Source: Alopecurus myosuroides (taxonomy: Eukaryota > Streptophyta > Magnoliopsida > Poales > Poaceae). Taken from it: 64,000 nt of DNA. The stretch's first letter is position 1. Each line of letters starts with the position of its first letter. The stretch spans positions 53,982,081 to 54,046,080 of the forward strand of contig CM054061.1 in NCBI GenBank assembly GCA_028641055.1, in the 5' to 3' direction. The position numbers and the translations under genes are program-made. The notes under the pieces were generated by a model. That model was not told where the DNA came from, made no database searches, and saw only the letters and a list, made by a program, of their open reading frames with translations. Positions 20,659 to 30,870 of this stretch are shown in pieces.

Positions 20659-20831
20659 GCCTTTAGTCCCGGTTGGGGACACCAACCGCGACTAAAGGCC
20701 CCCCCGCGGACCTTTAGTCCCGGTTGGTGTCCCCAACCGGGACTAAAGGGGTATTTTTTTTCGCGGCGTTTTCGTTCCCGCGCGGAAAGAGCCTTTAGTC
20801 CCGGTTCGTGACAGTAACCGCGACTAAAGGT
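20659..20831. repeat. Internal TTTAGTCCCGG foldbacks of element 2
   Basis: Three foldbacks: 20659-20698, 20710-20750 (both with GGTTGGGGACACCAACC-type centres) and 20790-20830. They match the foldbacks at element ends, yet lie about 5.6 kb from the left terminus, so they may mark a former element end or an acquired segment. Confidence 0.65.
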
Positions 20832-21082
20832 GGTTTTTCAAATACTTTTCCTTTTTCCAATCTTAAAGTACAAATAATATATCCGAAATTTTTGAAAAAT
20901 AAAACTAATTCTTTTTAAAATCTTAAAAATACAAATAATATATCAGAAAATTCAGAAAAATAAAACTAATCATAAAGATTCACACACATCTTGAATATAT
21001 ATATAGATAAAAAAGGCAGTACATAATGGCTAGAGTGGATCTAAACCTAAACGGAGAGCATAGATGCATGATCTGATATCTG
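20832..21082. other. 3' flank of 21083-21628 gene
   Basis: AT-rich; the phrase TCTTAAA(G/A)TACAAATAATATATC occurs twice (near 20861 and 20921). No gene seen. Confidence 0.3.
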
Positions 21083-21628
21083 CTAGTCATACTCCTGCCT
21101 AGGCCTATAGTACATGTACTCGTAGTCGTCGTAGTCGCCGCCGCCGTCGTCGTCACTATCGTCTGACGGTGCTCTGCACTCCCTCGGAGGATCACGACTC
21201 CAGGACTGGGCCTGAGGGTAGCGCAGGCGGGGGATATCGCCGGCCCTGATGTAGTCCATGACGCTCTGTAGAGTCCGGCCGGACCACCATAGCCGACGAC
21301 CGGCCTCGTGAAAGTTCCCAGGAGGCAGGCCGTCCTCCTCATACCTGGCGAGCGCCCTCTCACGCCGATTGATGAAGAAGGCATCCCAAGTATGATGGTT
21401 ATCGGGATGCCAACTGGGATTCCTCCGCTGCTCCGGCGTGAGCTCGTGATAGTAGTGGTTCGTGATGGCCGCCCGACGCGCCACACCTTCAGGAAGAGGA
21501 GGGACCGGCACTCCTCCGGCGCTCAGCATCCAACCGGCGGGAACGTTGTAGCCGCACGGGCAGGGGTAGTTCGTGGCGGAAAGTGCCTCCGCATGGATGA
21601 ATGTTAGAGTGGGTACGGTAGAAGCCAT
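21083..21628 (-). CDS. Unknown 181-aa protein with its own promoter, in CACTA element 2
   Basis: Intact single-exon ORF starting MASTVPTLTFIHAEAL. It contains a Cys pair (YPCPCGYNVPAGW), a conserved-looking central block (ITNHYYHELTPEQRRNPSWH, then TWDAFFINRRER), a GRRLWWSGRTLQSVMDYI segment and an acidic Asp/Tyr-rich tail. There is no signal peptide or membrane segment. I do not recognise its family beyond a general memory of similar repeat-associated grass ORFs. A TATA box and a short CT-rich leader lie directly upstream on the minus strand, so transcription looks well supported. It diverges from the AP2 promoter across about 100 bp of shared DNA. Confidence 0.6.
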   Translation of the reverse strand: MASTVPTLTFIHAEALSATNYPCPCGYNVPAGWMLSAGGVPVPPLPEGVARRAAITNHYYHELTPEQRRNPSWHPDNHHTWDAFFINRRERALARYEEDGLPPGNFHEAGRRLWWSGRTLQSVMDYIRAGDIPRLRYPQAQSWSRDPPRECRAPSDDSDDDGGGDYDDYEYMYYRPRQEYD

Positions 21629-21659
21629 GAGAGAGAGTTGTGAGTTTGTATGTGTTTAT

Positions 21660-21700
21660 GCCAATGGTGTGGAAATGCATACATATATATAGCGAGAAGA
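21660..21700 (-). promoter_or_regulatory. TATA promoter of the 181-aa gene
   Basis: On the minus strand CGCTATATATATGTATGC (21676-21693) precedes the start codon by about 50 bp, followed by ACACATACAAACTCAC and a CTCTCTCTC leader ending at the ATG. This is a conventional plant TATA-plus-CT-rich leader. Confidence 0.6.
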
Positions 21701-21705
21701 AAACA

Positions 21706-21995
21706 TCCCTTTAGTCCCGGTTGGGGACACCAACCGGGACTAAATGGGTTAGGGTTTCGTTTGGACCAATCAGATAGAATCACACGGATCGTGTGTTTCT
21801 GTAAAGCGCTTGTGAGTCGTTGGATCCGGGGTGTGTTTCTTTCGAGCTGTTGTGAGCCGTTCGATCAGGGCTACGGTGTGTTTCTTTCGAGCTGTTGTGA
21901 GCCGTTGGATGAGGTGGTTTCTTAACCGTTGGATCAAAACCCTAGCACAACACTTTGTGAGCCAGAGGACCCTATATATAGCCCACCTTCATACA
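21706..21995 (+). promoter_or_regulatory. Promoter of hairpin leader and AP2 gene, element 2
   Basis: Foldback at 21710-21745, CCAAT motif at 21765-21772, three GAGCCGTT-type repeats between 21800 and 21915, and TATA box CCCTATATATAGCCC at 21970-21984, nearly identical to the blocks at 3865-4100 and 5460-5735. Two hairpin units and then the AP2 gene follow downstream. Confidence 0.6.
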
Positions 21996-22004
21996 CCGGT
22001 CAGT

Positions 22005-22310
22005 TCATCGAGCAAATACAAAACATCCGGATTCGCCATCATACGTCCTGCCGTGCATTTGGTATGCATATTGCACCCAGTAGCCACGGTGGGGCTGTAT
22101 GATGGCGATACCGATTGTTTTGTTCTACATCCCCCTTTAAGGTTTGATACATCATATATTCAGTTTATCGAGCAAGTACAAAACATCCGGTTTCGCCATC
22201 ATACGTCCTACCGTGCATTTGGTATGCATATTGCACCGAGTAGCCACGGTAGGGCTGTATGATGGTGATACCGATTGTTTTGTTCTACACCCCCCCCCCC
22301 CCCTTTAACA
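22005..22310 (+). repeat. Two hairpin repeat units in AP2 leader, element 2
   Basis: Two units about 160 bp apart with hairpins at 22036-22105 and 22196-22265, homologous to the four-unit array at 4112-4735. The arms read CCATCATAC..CCTGCCGTG / CACGGTGGGG.. and ..CCTACCGTG / CACGGTAGGG... The second unit has replaced G by A on the left and T-G by T-A pairing on the right, so it is paired without the mismatches that independent drift would give. A C-run of about 14 ends the array. Both units lie between the TATA box and the AP2 start codon, so they would be part of the transcript leader. Confidence 0.85.
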
Positions 22311-22513
22311 CATCCATCCATGCTATGTGTCAGTGTTCACTTTGAGCTCGGTTAGTAATGTGCAACTATTTGCTTGGTTCCGTTAGGGTGGCGCGTGGCG
22401 CGGGAGTTGCGACGCCTGGCGCGGGAGTTGTGACGCGTGGCCAGGAGGGCGCGGTATAAACTGTCGCGCCTCGAGCGCGTCTTCTCCTCTCCACGCACCG
22501 TCGCGCTTCCACC

Positions 22514-23164
22514 ATGCCTCCGAGGAGGAACAGCACCACCGGCTTTCGCGGCGTCCGAGCACGGCAGAACGGAATGTTCAGCGCAGATATCCGCTGGGGG
22601 GACGACCGCATCCCCCTCGGCTCCTTTGCGACGGCGGCGGAGGCCGCCCGCGCCTGGGACGCGGCGGCATGGCGCCTCAACCGCCCGCGTTCGCTGATGA
22701 ACTTCAACGACTGCCACACCGTCTGGGAAGCGGAGGCAAGGGCGCCGAAGCCACAGATCGTCACTGCCGCCGACCACCTCCACCTCCGTCACCGCGCGTT
22801 TCAGGGCCTAGTCGACGCCAGGGAAGAACGCGTCGTCCGCGAGTATTACCGGAACAACCCGGGGGAGGAGAGCGCCGACGAGGAGCTCTGGCAGACCCGC
22901 GCGGCTGAGCGGGCGGAGCGCCGCCTCGAACGCCACCTCGCATTAGATGCCGCTCGGGAGGCGAGGACGAGGGCGCTGCAAGAGCTTCGTCGGGCCGACC
23001 GCGCCGGCGAAGTCTGGGCCTCCGACGATCCGAGGTGGGGGCCTATCTCGGACATACCATCATGCACCTCCGACGACGGCGAGGAGGTCACCGACGAGTT
23101 CGCCGACGTCGATGACCCGGAGGAGGTCACCGACGAGTTCCCCGACGACAACGACGAGGAGTAG
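22514..23164 (+). CDS. AP2/ERF-domain protein carried by CACTA element 2
   Basis: Intact 216-aa ORF starting at a CACCATG context, same domain plan as 5970-6620: AP2 domain at residues 10-64 (GFRGVRARQNG, LGSFATAAEAARAWDAAAWR), Arg/Glu-rich helical region, acidic tail with EEVTDEF repeats. By hand alignment the two copies differ at about 12 amino acids; inside the AP2 domain I count about seven silent differences and one replacement (Thr/Ser at residue 37). Two AATAAA-type signals follow within 100 bp, with a duplicated GTTCGTATGTT phrase. Here the gene converges tail to tail with the transposase, whereas in element 1 both run the same way, so the promoter-hairpin-AP2 block has moved or inverted as a unit. 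Confidence 0.85.
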   Translation: MPPRRNSTTGFRGVRARQNGMFSADIRWGDDRIPLGSFATAAEAARAWDAAAWRLNRPRSLMNFNDCHTVWEAEARAPKPQIVTAADHLHLRHRAFQGLVDAREERVVREYYRNNPGEESADEELWQTRAAERAERRLERHLALDAAREARTRALQELRRADRAGEVWASDDPRWGPISDIPSCTSDDGEEVTDEFADVDDPEEVTDEFPDDNDEE

Positions 23165-23428
23165 TGTTCGTATGTTCTCTCTTTTCAATAAAAGAATTTG
23201 TATTCCGCAAGGTTCGTATGTTCGTATGTTTTCTGTTTTTAATAAAAGGTATGAAATCAGATATTTTATCTCACAAAGTTTTGAGACATTTAAGTAACTT
23301 TCTGTTTTCCATGCTTTCCACTCGTTTTCTCAAATATTTTGCAAAGGAGTTAGTCTTAAACACATCAGAGATAATATAATTCACATGATCCATTCAAAAA
23401 AGTTTGATACACAATAAATTATTACACA

Positions 23429-26400
23429 TCAATTCTTCCCTTGTGTCCCTGCTTTCTTACGATCTGGCCGTATCCATGGAGCATCGTCATCATTTAACTT
23501 AATGCTTGGGTCAGTGTTGACTTTGAAGGGCGGAATTTCACCAAACATATTATAATCTTCTGACATGTCTGTCTTGTCCTCCACTCCCACGATGTTTCTT
23601 TTCCCTGAAAGAACAATGTGGCGCTTTGGATCATCACATGATGTACTGATCGTTTTATTATCTTTCCGTTTCCTCGGTTTGCTACTCATGTCCTTCAAAT
23701 AGAAAACCTGAGCGACATCTTTGGCTAGGACGAATGGTTCGTCAAGGTAACCAAGATTGTCGAAATCCACCATTGTCATTCCGTATTGCTCGTCCACCTT
23801 TACCCCACCTCCTGTTAGCTTGAACCATTTGCACCGGAACAAAGGGACCTTAAAGGAGGGTCCATAGTCAAGTTCCCATATCTCCTCTATGTAACCATAA
23901 TATGTGACCTTTTGCCCAATCGCGGTTGCTGCATCAAAGCGGACACCACTGTTTTGGTTGGTGCTCTTTTTATCTTGGGAGATCGTGTAAAATGTATTCC
24001 CATTAATCTCGTACCCTTGGAAAGTCGTTATAGTCGAAGATGGTGTCTTGGCCAACATGTACAGCTGATCTCCAACATCATTGTCATTCATTAAATGTTT
24101 TCGCAACCAACTGCCGAAAGTCTCCATGTGGGCCTTTCTAATCCATGATTCAGGCTTCCCCGGGTTATTCGAGCGTAAAATATTCTTGTGTTGCTCGAAG
24201 TACGGAGCCACCAAGCTCGAATTTTGCAGAACTGTGTAGTGTGCTTCAGTCATAGAATGACCGTCCATACATATCGTTGATTTCCTTCCGATCGTGCCTC
24301 TTCCACTTAGTCTCCCCTCGTGCCGCGATTGAGGAATACCAATCGGCTTAAGGTCAGGAACATAGTCAATACAGAACTCAATTACCTCCTCATTTCCATA
24401 GCCCTTTACGATGCTTCCTTCTGGCCTAGCACGGTTACGAACATATTTCTTTAATACTCCCATAAACCTCTCGAAGGGGAACATATTGTGTAGAAATACA
24501 GGACCGAGAATGGAAATCTCTTCGACTAGGTGGACCAGGAGGTGCGTCATAATATTGAAGAAGGATGGTGGAAACAACAACTCGAAACTGACAAGAAATT
24601 GGACCACATTGTTCTGTAACCGTGGTAGATCTTCTGGACTGATTACCTTCTGAGAGATTGCATTGAGGAATGCACACAGCTTCACAATGGCTACTCGAAC
24701 ATTTTCCTGTAGGAGGCCCCTCAAAGCAACCGGAAGCAATTGCGTCATAATCACGTGGCAGTCGTGAGACTTCAGGTTTTGGAACTTTTTGTCCGCCATG
24801 TTTATTATTCCCTTTATATTCGACGAGAAGCCAGACGGGACCTTCATACTGCTCAGGCATTCAAAAAAAATGACCTTCTCTTCTTTCGTAAGAGCGTAGC
24901 TGGCACGACCTTGAAACCATTCCGGATGTCGGTCATCTGGGTCTTTCAAAAGTTGCTGATCCCGCCGTGCTTCCTTTGTATCCTTTGTCTTCCCATACAC
25001 GCCCAAGAAGCTTAGAAGGTTCACGCAAACATTCTTCGTAACATGCATCACGTCGATTGCAGAGCGGACATCTAGGACTTTCCAATACTGTAGCTCCCAA
25101 AATATCGATTTCTTTTTCCACATGGGTACGTGCCCGTCAACTCCCTGCGGAACTGATTGTCCGCCAGGTCGACCCTTTCCAAAGATGACATTCAAATCCT
25201 TGACCATATCAAATATCTCAGCTCCAGTACGTTCCGCAGGCTTCGGCCGGTGATCTGCCTTGCCATTGAAATGCTTGCCTTTCTTTCTTACGTTATGATT
25301 TCGGGGAAGAAATCGACGATGACCCAGGTACACGTTCTTCCTACAATTATCCAAAAATACACTTTCAGTCTCATGTAAGCAGTGCGTGCATGCTTTGTAT
25401 CCCTTATTTGACTGTCCCGAAAGGTTACTGAGAGCAGGCCAATCGTTGATGGTTACAAAAAGCAACGCTCGTAGGTTAAATTCCTCTTCTTTGTGCTCAT
25501 CCCACACAGGTACACCAGGTCTGCCCCACAATTGTAAAAGTTCATCAACTAATGGCCTTAGGTACACATCGATGTCGTTGCCGGGTTGCTTCGGACCTTG
25601 GATGAGCATTGGCATCATAATGAACTTCCGCTTCATGCACAACCAAGGAGGAAGGTTGTAGATGCATAGAGTCACGGGCCAGGTGCTATGGCTGGAGCTC
25701 TGCTCGCCAAAAGGATTCATGCCATCAGTACTTAGACCAAATCTTATGTTCCTTGCGTCAGCTGCAAAATCTTTGAACTCTCTGTCGATCTTTCTCCATT
25801 GCGTTCCATCAGCGGGGTGTCTCAACTCCCCGTCGGACTTACGGTCCTCTTTGTGCCATCGCAACAACTTGGCATGCTCTTTGTTCATGAACAGGCGTTT
25901 CAGCCGAGGTATTATAGGAGCATACCACATCACCTTGGCGGGAACCCTCTTCCTGGGTTTCTCGCCCTCAACATCGTCACCAGGGTCATCGCCTCTGATC
26001 TTATAACGCAATGCAGTGCATACAGGGCATTCATTCAAATCCTCGTATGCACCGCGGTAGAGGACGTAGTCGTTAATGCATGCATGTATCTTCAGAATCT
26101 CTAAACCTAGAGGGCACACAACCTTCTTTGCTTCGTACGTACTGGCGGGCAACTCGTTATTCTTCGGAAACATATTCTTCAACATTTTCAGCAAATTTTC
26201 AAATGATGAGTCAGCTACACCTTCCCGTGCCTTCCATTTCAGCAAATCCAGTGTGCAGCCCAGCTTTTTCAGACTATTGTCGCATCCTGGGTACAGCGAC
26301 TTCGTGTGATCCTCTAACATGCGATCCAAATTCTCCCTCTCCTTGTCAGTTTCGCAGCGTCTCCGTGCATCAGCAATGGTCCGACCAAGATCATCATCGG

Positions 26401-26773
26401 GCTCATCATGTGCCTCTTCTTCACCTTCACCAAACCCTTCCCCACCTTCAGCATCATCCTCCATGAAGGTATCACCGAAAGCGTCATGATAGTTGAAATC
26501 GATATCATCCTCTTCTTCATCTTCTTCCATTCCAACCCCTCTTTCTCCATGCTTGGTCCAACAATTATAGCTTGGCATGAAACCGTGCCGAAGCAGGTGC
26601 ATGTGAACGACTCTTGAGGAGGAGTGACCCTTCTCATTCTTACATTCAGCACATGGACAGATAATAAAACCTCGCTGCTTGTTCGCATTTGCCACTACGA
26701 GGAAATCTTTCAAACCCGTAGTGAACTCGCCGGAGAGTCGGTTACCGTACATCCATTGCCGATTCATCTGCAT
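23429..26773 (-). CDS. tnp2-type CACTA transposase, intact
   Basis: Uninterrupted frame of 1,114 codons from ATG 26773; an alternative start two codons on (26767, MNRQWMYG) follows an acceptor-like AATGCAG, so a 5' intron is likely and the exact start is open. Domains in order: transposase-associated N-terminus with CPCAEC (residues 1-75), acidic linker with many Glu/Asp, Transposase_21/tnp2 core about 280-490 (GLSTDGMNPFGEQSSSHSTW, GHRRFLP), the DVMHVTKNVCVNLL segment, DUF4218-like block (ILGPVFLHNMFPFERFM) and DUF4216-like block (TYYGYIEEIWELDYG) near residue 930. Family members recognise and cut CACTA ends. It is about 70-80% similar by eye to the broken copy at 546-3869. Confidence 0.93.
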   Translation of the reverse strand: MQMNRQWMYGNRLSGEFTTGLKDFLVVANANKQRGFIICPCAECKNEKGHSSSRVVHMHLLRHGFMPSYNCWTKHGERGVGMEEDEEEDDIDFNYHDAFGDTFMEDDAEGGEGFGEGEEEAHDEPDDDLGRTIADARRRCETDKERENLDRMLEDHTKSLYPGCDNSLKKLGCTLDLLKWKAREGVADSSFENLLKMLKNMFPKNNELPASTYEAKKVVCPLGLEILKIHACINDYVLYRGAYEDLNECPVCTALRYKIRGDDPGDDVEGEKPRKRVPAKVMWYAPIIPRLKRLFMNKEHAKLLRWHKEDRKSDGELRHPADGTQWRKIDREFKDFAADARNIRFGLSTDGMNPFGEQSSSHSTWPVTLCIYNLPPWLCMKRKFIMMPMLIQGPKQPGNDIDVYLRPLVDELLQLWGRPGVPVWDEHKEEEFNLRALLFVTINDWPALSNLSGQSNKGYKACTHCLHETESVFLDNCRKNVYLGHRRFLPRNHNVRKKGKHFNGKADHRPKPAERTGAEIFDMVKDLNVIFGKGRPGGQSVPQGVDGHVPMWKKKSIFWELQYWKVLDVRSAIDVMHVTKNVCVNLLSFLGVYGKTKDTKEARRDQQLLKDPDDRHPEWFQGRASYALTKEEKVIFFECLSSMKVPSGFSSNIKGIINMADKKFQNLKSHDCHVIMTQLLPVALRGLLQENVRVAIVKLCAFLNAISQKVISPEDLPRLQNNVVQFLVSFELLFPPSFFNIMTHLLVHLVEEISILGPVFLHNMFPFERFMGVLKKYVRNRARPEGSIVKGYGNEEVIEFCIDYVPDLKPIGIPQSRHEGRLSGRGTIGRKSTICMDGHSMTEAHYTVLQNSSLVAPYFEQHKNILRSNNPGKPESWIRKAHMETFGSWLRKHLMNDNDVGDQLYMLAKTPSSTITTFQGYEINGNTFYTISQDKKSTNQNSGVRFDAATAIGQKVTYYGYIEEIWELDYGPSFKVPLFRCKWFKLTGGGVKVDEQYGMTMVDFDNLGYLDEPFVLAKDVAQVFYLKDMSSKPRKRKDNKTISTSCDDPKRHIVLSGKRNIVGVEDKTDMSEDYNMFGEIPPFKVNTDPSIKLNDDDAPWIRPDRKKAGTQGKN

Positions 26774-27330
26774 TATTATTATATAAAGTATATAATTAAG
26801 CATCATGCATTTGTTAAACTAACTAGCTGGAAATAATACAAATCATGAAAGGGTTCAAGTTGCTAACCGCGACCGCGGAGGTAAAATAAATGAAAACGCT
26901 CAAGTGCGGCTCGGACACTTAATATCACGTGTGTTTCATGCTATCGGGCATTTCATCGAACACCTAGTGTGCATAGTAGGAACCAAAAGCATACCCACCA
27001 CCCCTTGTGAATGTTGTGAGCAGAAGTGACACCAAATGTGGCTAAGTGCAGCGAGCTGAGTTCTATATATAGGGATGGGCCTTTAGTCCCGGTTCACCTG
27101 GACAACCGCGGCTAAAGGCCGTGGGGCCAGACCGATGACCTATTAGCCCCGGTTGGTCTGGACAACCGGGACTAAAGCCCCTCCCCTCCGACAGCTGTGG
27201 ACCGAGCGCGCTGGGCCCAGATTATTGGTCGTGGGTCTCGTCCCGAACCACGACTAACGACCCCTATGGTCGCGGGCCGATTATTTTGGGGACTAATGGG
27301 GGCGTACCGAAGGCCTTTTTTCTACCAGTG
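26774..27330. repeat. Transposase leader and right terminal foldbacks of element 2
   Basis: 26774-27070 is the minus-strand upstream region of the transposase: a TATA-like TATATATAG lies at 27064-27072, pointing into the gene on neither strand clearly. 27078-27300 holds three foldbacks (CCTTTAGTCCCGGTTCACC, TTAGCCCCGGTTGGTC, TTGGTCGTGGGTCTCG with complements) and the terminus CTACCAGTG at 27330. Confidence 0.6.
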
Positions 27331-27486
27331 TCGGGGGTCAAATGCAAATACCAGGCCAATTTGAATGATGTCACCATCATTGACAAATTGCCTCAAGTCC
27401 ATGTACCATGTCTCCAAGCAAAAGGGAAACCTAATGATATATGTGATGGCGCTGACAGCATACTCGAGATCCAGCGCGACGTATAG

Positions 27487-27846
27487 CTAAAATGCCCTCT
27501 TCTCGAGGAATCGTTTGATCTTGCTGAAGAGTGCGTATGAGTTGTCCCTCGTCACTGTCTCGGCCTAGACATCGGAGAGCACCAATGCGGACATCATGTG
27601 CGCGCACGCGCTGCTGCTGCCGTCGACATGCACATCAAAGAGACCCAATGCGGTGTGGTAGCGGAAGGGTCCACCCAATAAGATTGTTCTATCGAGGAAA
27701 TGAGTGCCGCATGTAGCATCAGAGGCGCCGCAAGGGTTGGATGTTAGCGAGAGTGGAGAAGTCGCGGACATGTCGCCCGCATGCGCTCCGATGAGTGGCT
27801 TGGCCCTATGGATCGAAACACTGGGTACTCCCGTAGCCTGGTTCAT
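27487..27846 (-). pseudogene. Unidentified coding relic
   Basis: Minus-strand frame starting MNQATGVPSVSIHRAK, open for 93 codons to a TAG, then still protein-like in the same frame (DNSYALFSKIKRFLEKRAF). GC-rich and codon-like, in contrast to the surrounding AT-rich DNA. I could not assign a family. The in-frame stop and lack of flanking exons suggest a fragment of a gene or element. Confidence 0.3.
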
Positions 27847-27849
27847 TGA

Positions 27850-30500
27850 AGGCAGTTAATTGAACTTTTGTCAAATTCAATGTTTCAACCATTATTATTT
27901 TACATGTGCTGACAGGATGAGGAATTTCTTATATGATCATAATGATAAATCATTTTATCATACTCACCATTTTTTTACAACTTTGGCTCTTCCACTCGAA
28001 ATCTCAATTCCCTTCAGAACCTAGTTCTCCAGAGTCTCGCATTGTCATTCGAAACTTTATGCATTAATCTTTGATAGTATTATATCAATTCACACTTAGG
28101 ATTTAATCCTTTGTGAATAAATAACATTTCTATCACATGTATCATAGAAAACAACTTTTTAAATGATACATCTTTTCCGTCAAATAAATCTTTCAATGAT
28201 TTCTAATTACTTAGACACCATTGAATAGCTCCCACTTATTTTAAAGAAACAAGACTTCTGTAATTCATGAAGTCAAAACACTTCTTGTTTTTACTTCATA
28301 AATTACATTTTCACTCCAAACTTTTATACATACTGGTTTTTATTTGTATAAAAGAATTAGTCCTTAATAATTAGCACTATATCTAACAAAACCCTCAAGC
28401 TGTACATAGTACACAATCTCGATAAATTTTTCTTCAAAGGAATCTATTTTGTTAATCTCCCATATAGACTTATTATATGGATCGATAAAGGTTTTCTACA
28501 CATCATAAGACCTTTCAGTAGTCAGCTCTTGATTTTTTTCATAAAACATTAATTTAAGACAAAACAATATTTATGATCACCTTATTCTAATAGGAATTTC
28601 CTTCAAGGTTTTCAACTTGAACTTGATGGTATAAAGATAGTTCTGACCGTAAGTCATTTGGATATTTACGCTTTTTATTGTCTTTAATAATTACATCCAC
28701 ATTCTTTAATCAAGTTACCTTGAATCTTTATGTGTATTCTTGGTTAAGTGTTTTCTTGATAAGTAGCCACGCCTTAATCCGTAATGCCTCTCGGTATTAG
28801 TCTATTTGGAATTGCTTCCGTTTACACAACATTGATAACTGTTTCCATAGATTCAATAATCCCTTCAAGATTCACTATCCTCCCACTGAATTCCACAAGC
28901 AAAGAATTTCTTAAGAATCACATATGTCCTAGTAACAAAACATTATTACTTATGTGGTGGTTTTACACCAGGATTTCCAATGTGAAATTGGAACAACCAA
29001 CAAGTATTACTTTGTTTCTCCATCTTAGGATCAAGTTCTAATCTTTGATAAACTTTTAGATTCTAATACAAATGTGTCCCTTATAGTTTATCTTTAAAAA
29101 ACAATGACACCGAGTAAATACAATAATTTTATGCTAACAGCTTTACTTAAGTTTCTATACTATATCACGGGTAATATCAAGAACTTTTTGCAAAAGAATC
29201 CTTCTTAGTGATGACTTTGTCTCACTAGTCAGATCATGTCTACAAAACTTTCAAGACATCACTAAGACACAAATTGTAAAATTTACTGTGAAGTTTTGGT
29301 TACCATCAATAATCCAAGAACCCTTATCTTGTTGACTTCAATGTGTGCTTGAGTACATTAATGAATTCACCCTTCAAAGAAGTGTGAAATTCATCAAGTC
29401 ATTCACTTGATATCTCAAACTCCCTCCATCATGTAAATATTGTGTTTGAGATGATAGTGCCACTCAAAGGTGGTGTCAATCACAATCACAAAATATTTTA
29501 AAACAAGTAATATTTTGTAACTTGGATCATCCACGAAGGAAGTAATCCATAATATTCTCATAAGATAATCAGGACTTCGTCCTATGAATCCACAAGAGAT
29601 TTATATCACCAAACATGCGACCTTATTACAATAACTTGAGCTGAATATCAGAAATTTTTGAATTTATAAAAAGAAAAGTGTAGTTGTCTTCATCCTAGAA
29701 TGATCCTTTATGCGCCAAACTTGACGTTCATCAACCTTTTATTTTTCTGTTCCCTTACTTTTCGTAGCTGCTATATCAAATGCATAAAATACTTTAGCAA
29801 TCGATACAACAGAGATATCAGTAAGAATGAGATATATCATGTAGGCATAACTCTTATATCTTTATCACTCTTGGTGAATTTCTTATTTGGTCGAGGAACT
29901 TTTTACAATTCCTCTTACAATGCCCTTTCCTTTTACAGAAAAACATTCACACTTATTCTAAGCAGAAAACTGATTATCCTGTGCTTTCACACCTTTGCCC
30001 TTCATGTTTCTTAAAAAAAGTCGTGACAAGTATAGCACTAGGATTGAAATAGTGCTACAGGTAGCTAGGCACTAGTACTGTATTACGCTAGTTTGTCACT
30101 GTTCATATAGTAGTACTAGTATATATGCTAATCTTCTTGCCAAGATTTCGAACTTGTGATGTCGTTTCGATAAATATATTAGCTACCAGATTTTGTTCAT
30201 ACTATTATTATCCAGTTGTTTACAAAAGGCTACTATGTTTTTAAAAGCCTAATCGTGAATACATCTTTGACAATTTTATTTGATATAACTAATAAGTTCC
30301 TTGATGAGGCTATTGATTTTTTTTTGTCAAAACAATAACATGCCATGTAGAAAACAAATACAGGATTTTTATAAATAATTATCATTTTTGGGACACAATT
30401 TGCATATTTTTTAGAAGCAACCAGTGAGTTCTTCAATATATATACCTAGCTAGTCTTCTCTTATGAGTTTACCAAAATATTTGTAAGTAATTAACAGGTT
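27850..30500. other. AT-rich relic DNA, no gene supported
   Basis: About 2.6 kb of T/A-rich sequence with no convincing ORF on either strand and many stops. Its texture (evenly spaced TTCAT/TTGAA words, no simple repeats) suggests an old, heavily mutated retroelement, but I find no conserved protein motif to place it. Confidence 0.35.
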
Positions 30501-30519
30501 TTCCAGTGCAGCTGTCAGA

Positions 30520-30870
30520 TTGTTTATATATAGTTATCGGATTTTTCTGCCACAGTTACCAGATTGTTGCCATTAAAAAAAAATCAATCAATAGCTTCTT
30601 TGATATAGTTGCCAAATTACTCTTATATGACTATCAAATATTTTTATAGTAATTATGAGATTCTCTGGTGTAGCTACTATATTGTTGCCATTTAAAAAAA
30701 AAATCAACATATATCTTCTTTTATATAACTACCGGATTACTCGTATAAGACTATCAGATAGTTTTTGAGTAACTACCATATTCTGTTGTGCAGCTACGAG
30801 ATTGTTGCGATTTTTTTTTAATGAACATATATCTTGTTTGATATAGCTACCAGATTACTCTTGAGATAAT
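30520..30870. repeat. Degenerate ~115-bp tandem repeat, about three units
   Basis: Units share GATATAGCTACCAGATTACTC, CTATCAGATA, a GTGCAGCTAC(G/T)AGATTGTTGCCAT phrase, an A- or T-run of 8-10 and CAACATATATCTTCTT. Starts are near 30598, 30723 and 30839, with a partial unit at 30520. Looser matches (AGCTACCAGATTTTGT) reach back to 30181. Confidence 0.6.

Larger units (their letters stand above)
15005..27330 (-). mobile_element. Complete CACTA (En/Spm) transposon 2, 12.3 kb
   Basis: Left terminus CACTGGTAGAAAATAGGCC at 15005; right terminus, read on the minus strand from 27330, CACTGGTAGAAAAAAGGCC: a 19-bp terminal inverted repeat with one mismatch. TCG immediately precedes (15002-15004) and follows (27331-27333), the 3-bp duplication expected for CACTA. 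On the minus strand, transposase first, are an intact tnp2 gene, an unknown 181-codon gene and a broken second gene with a Ulp1 domain; an AP2 gene lies on the plus strand. I orient the element by its transposase. An intact transposase and matching ends make it a candidate for recent activity, with the second protein possibly supplied by another copy. Confidence 0.95.

Noticed and set aside
20037..20666. Long Arg/Pro-rich ORFs on both strands
   Set aside because: Produced by the CACGGC minisatellite and the 35-bp GC-rich repeat; all frames are open because stop codons cannot occur in the repeat.
27850..30010. Plus-strand ORFs of 85-104 codons
   Set aside because: AT-rich, low complexity, no motif or splice context.
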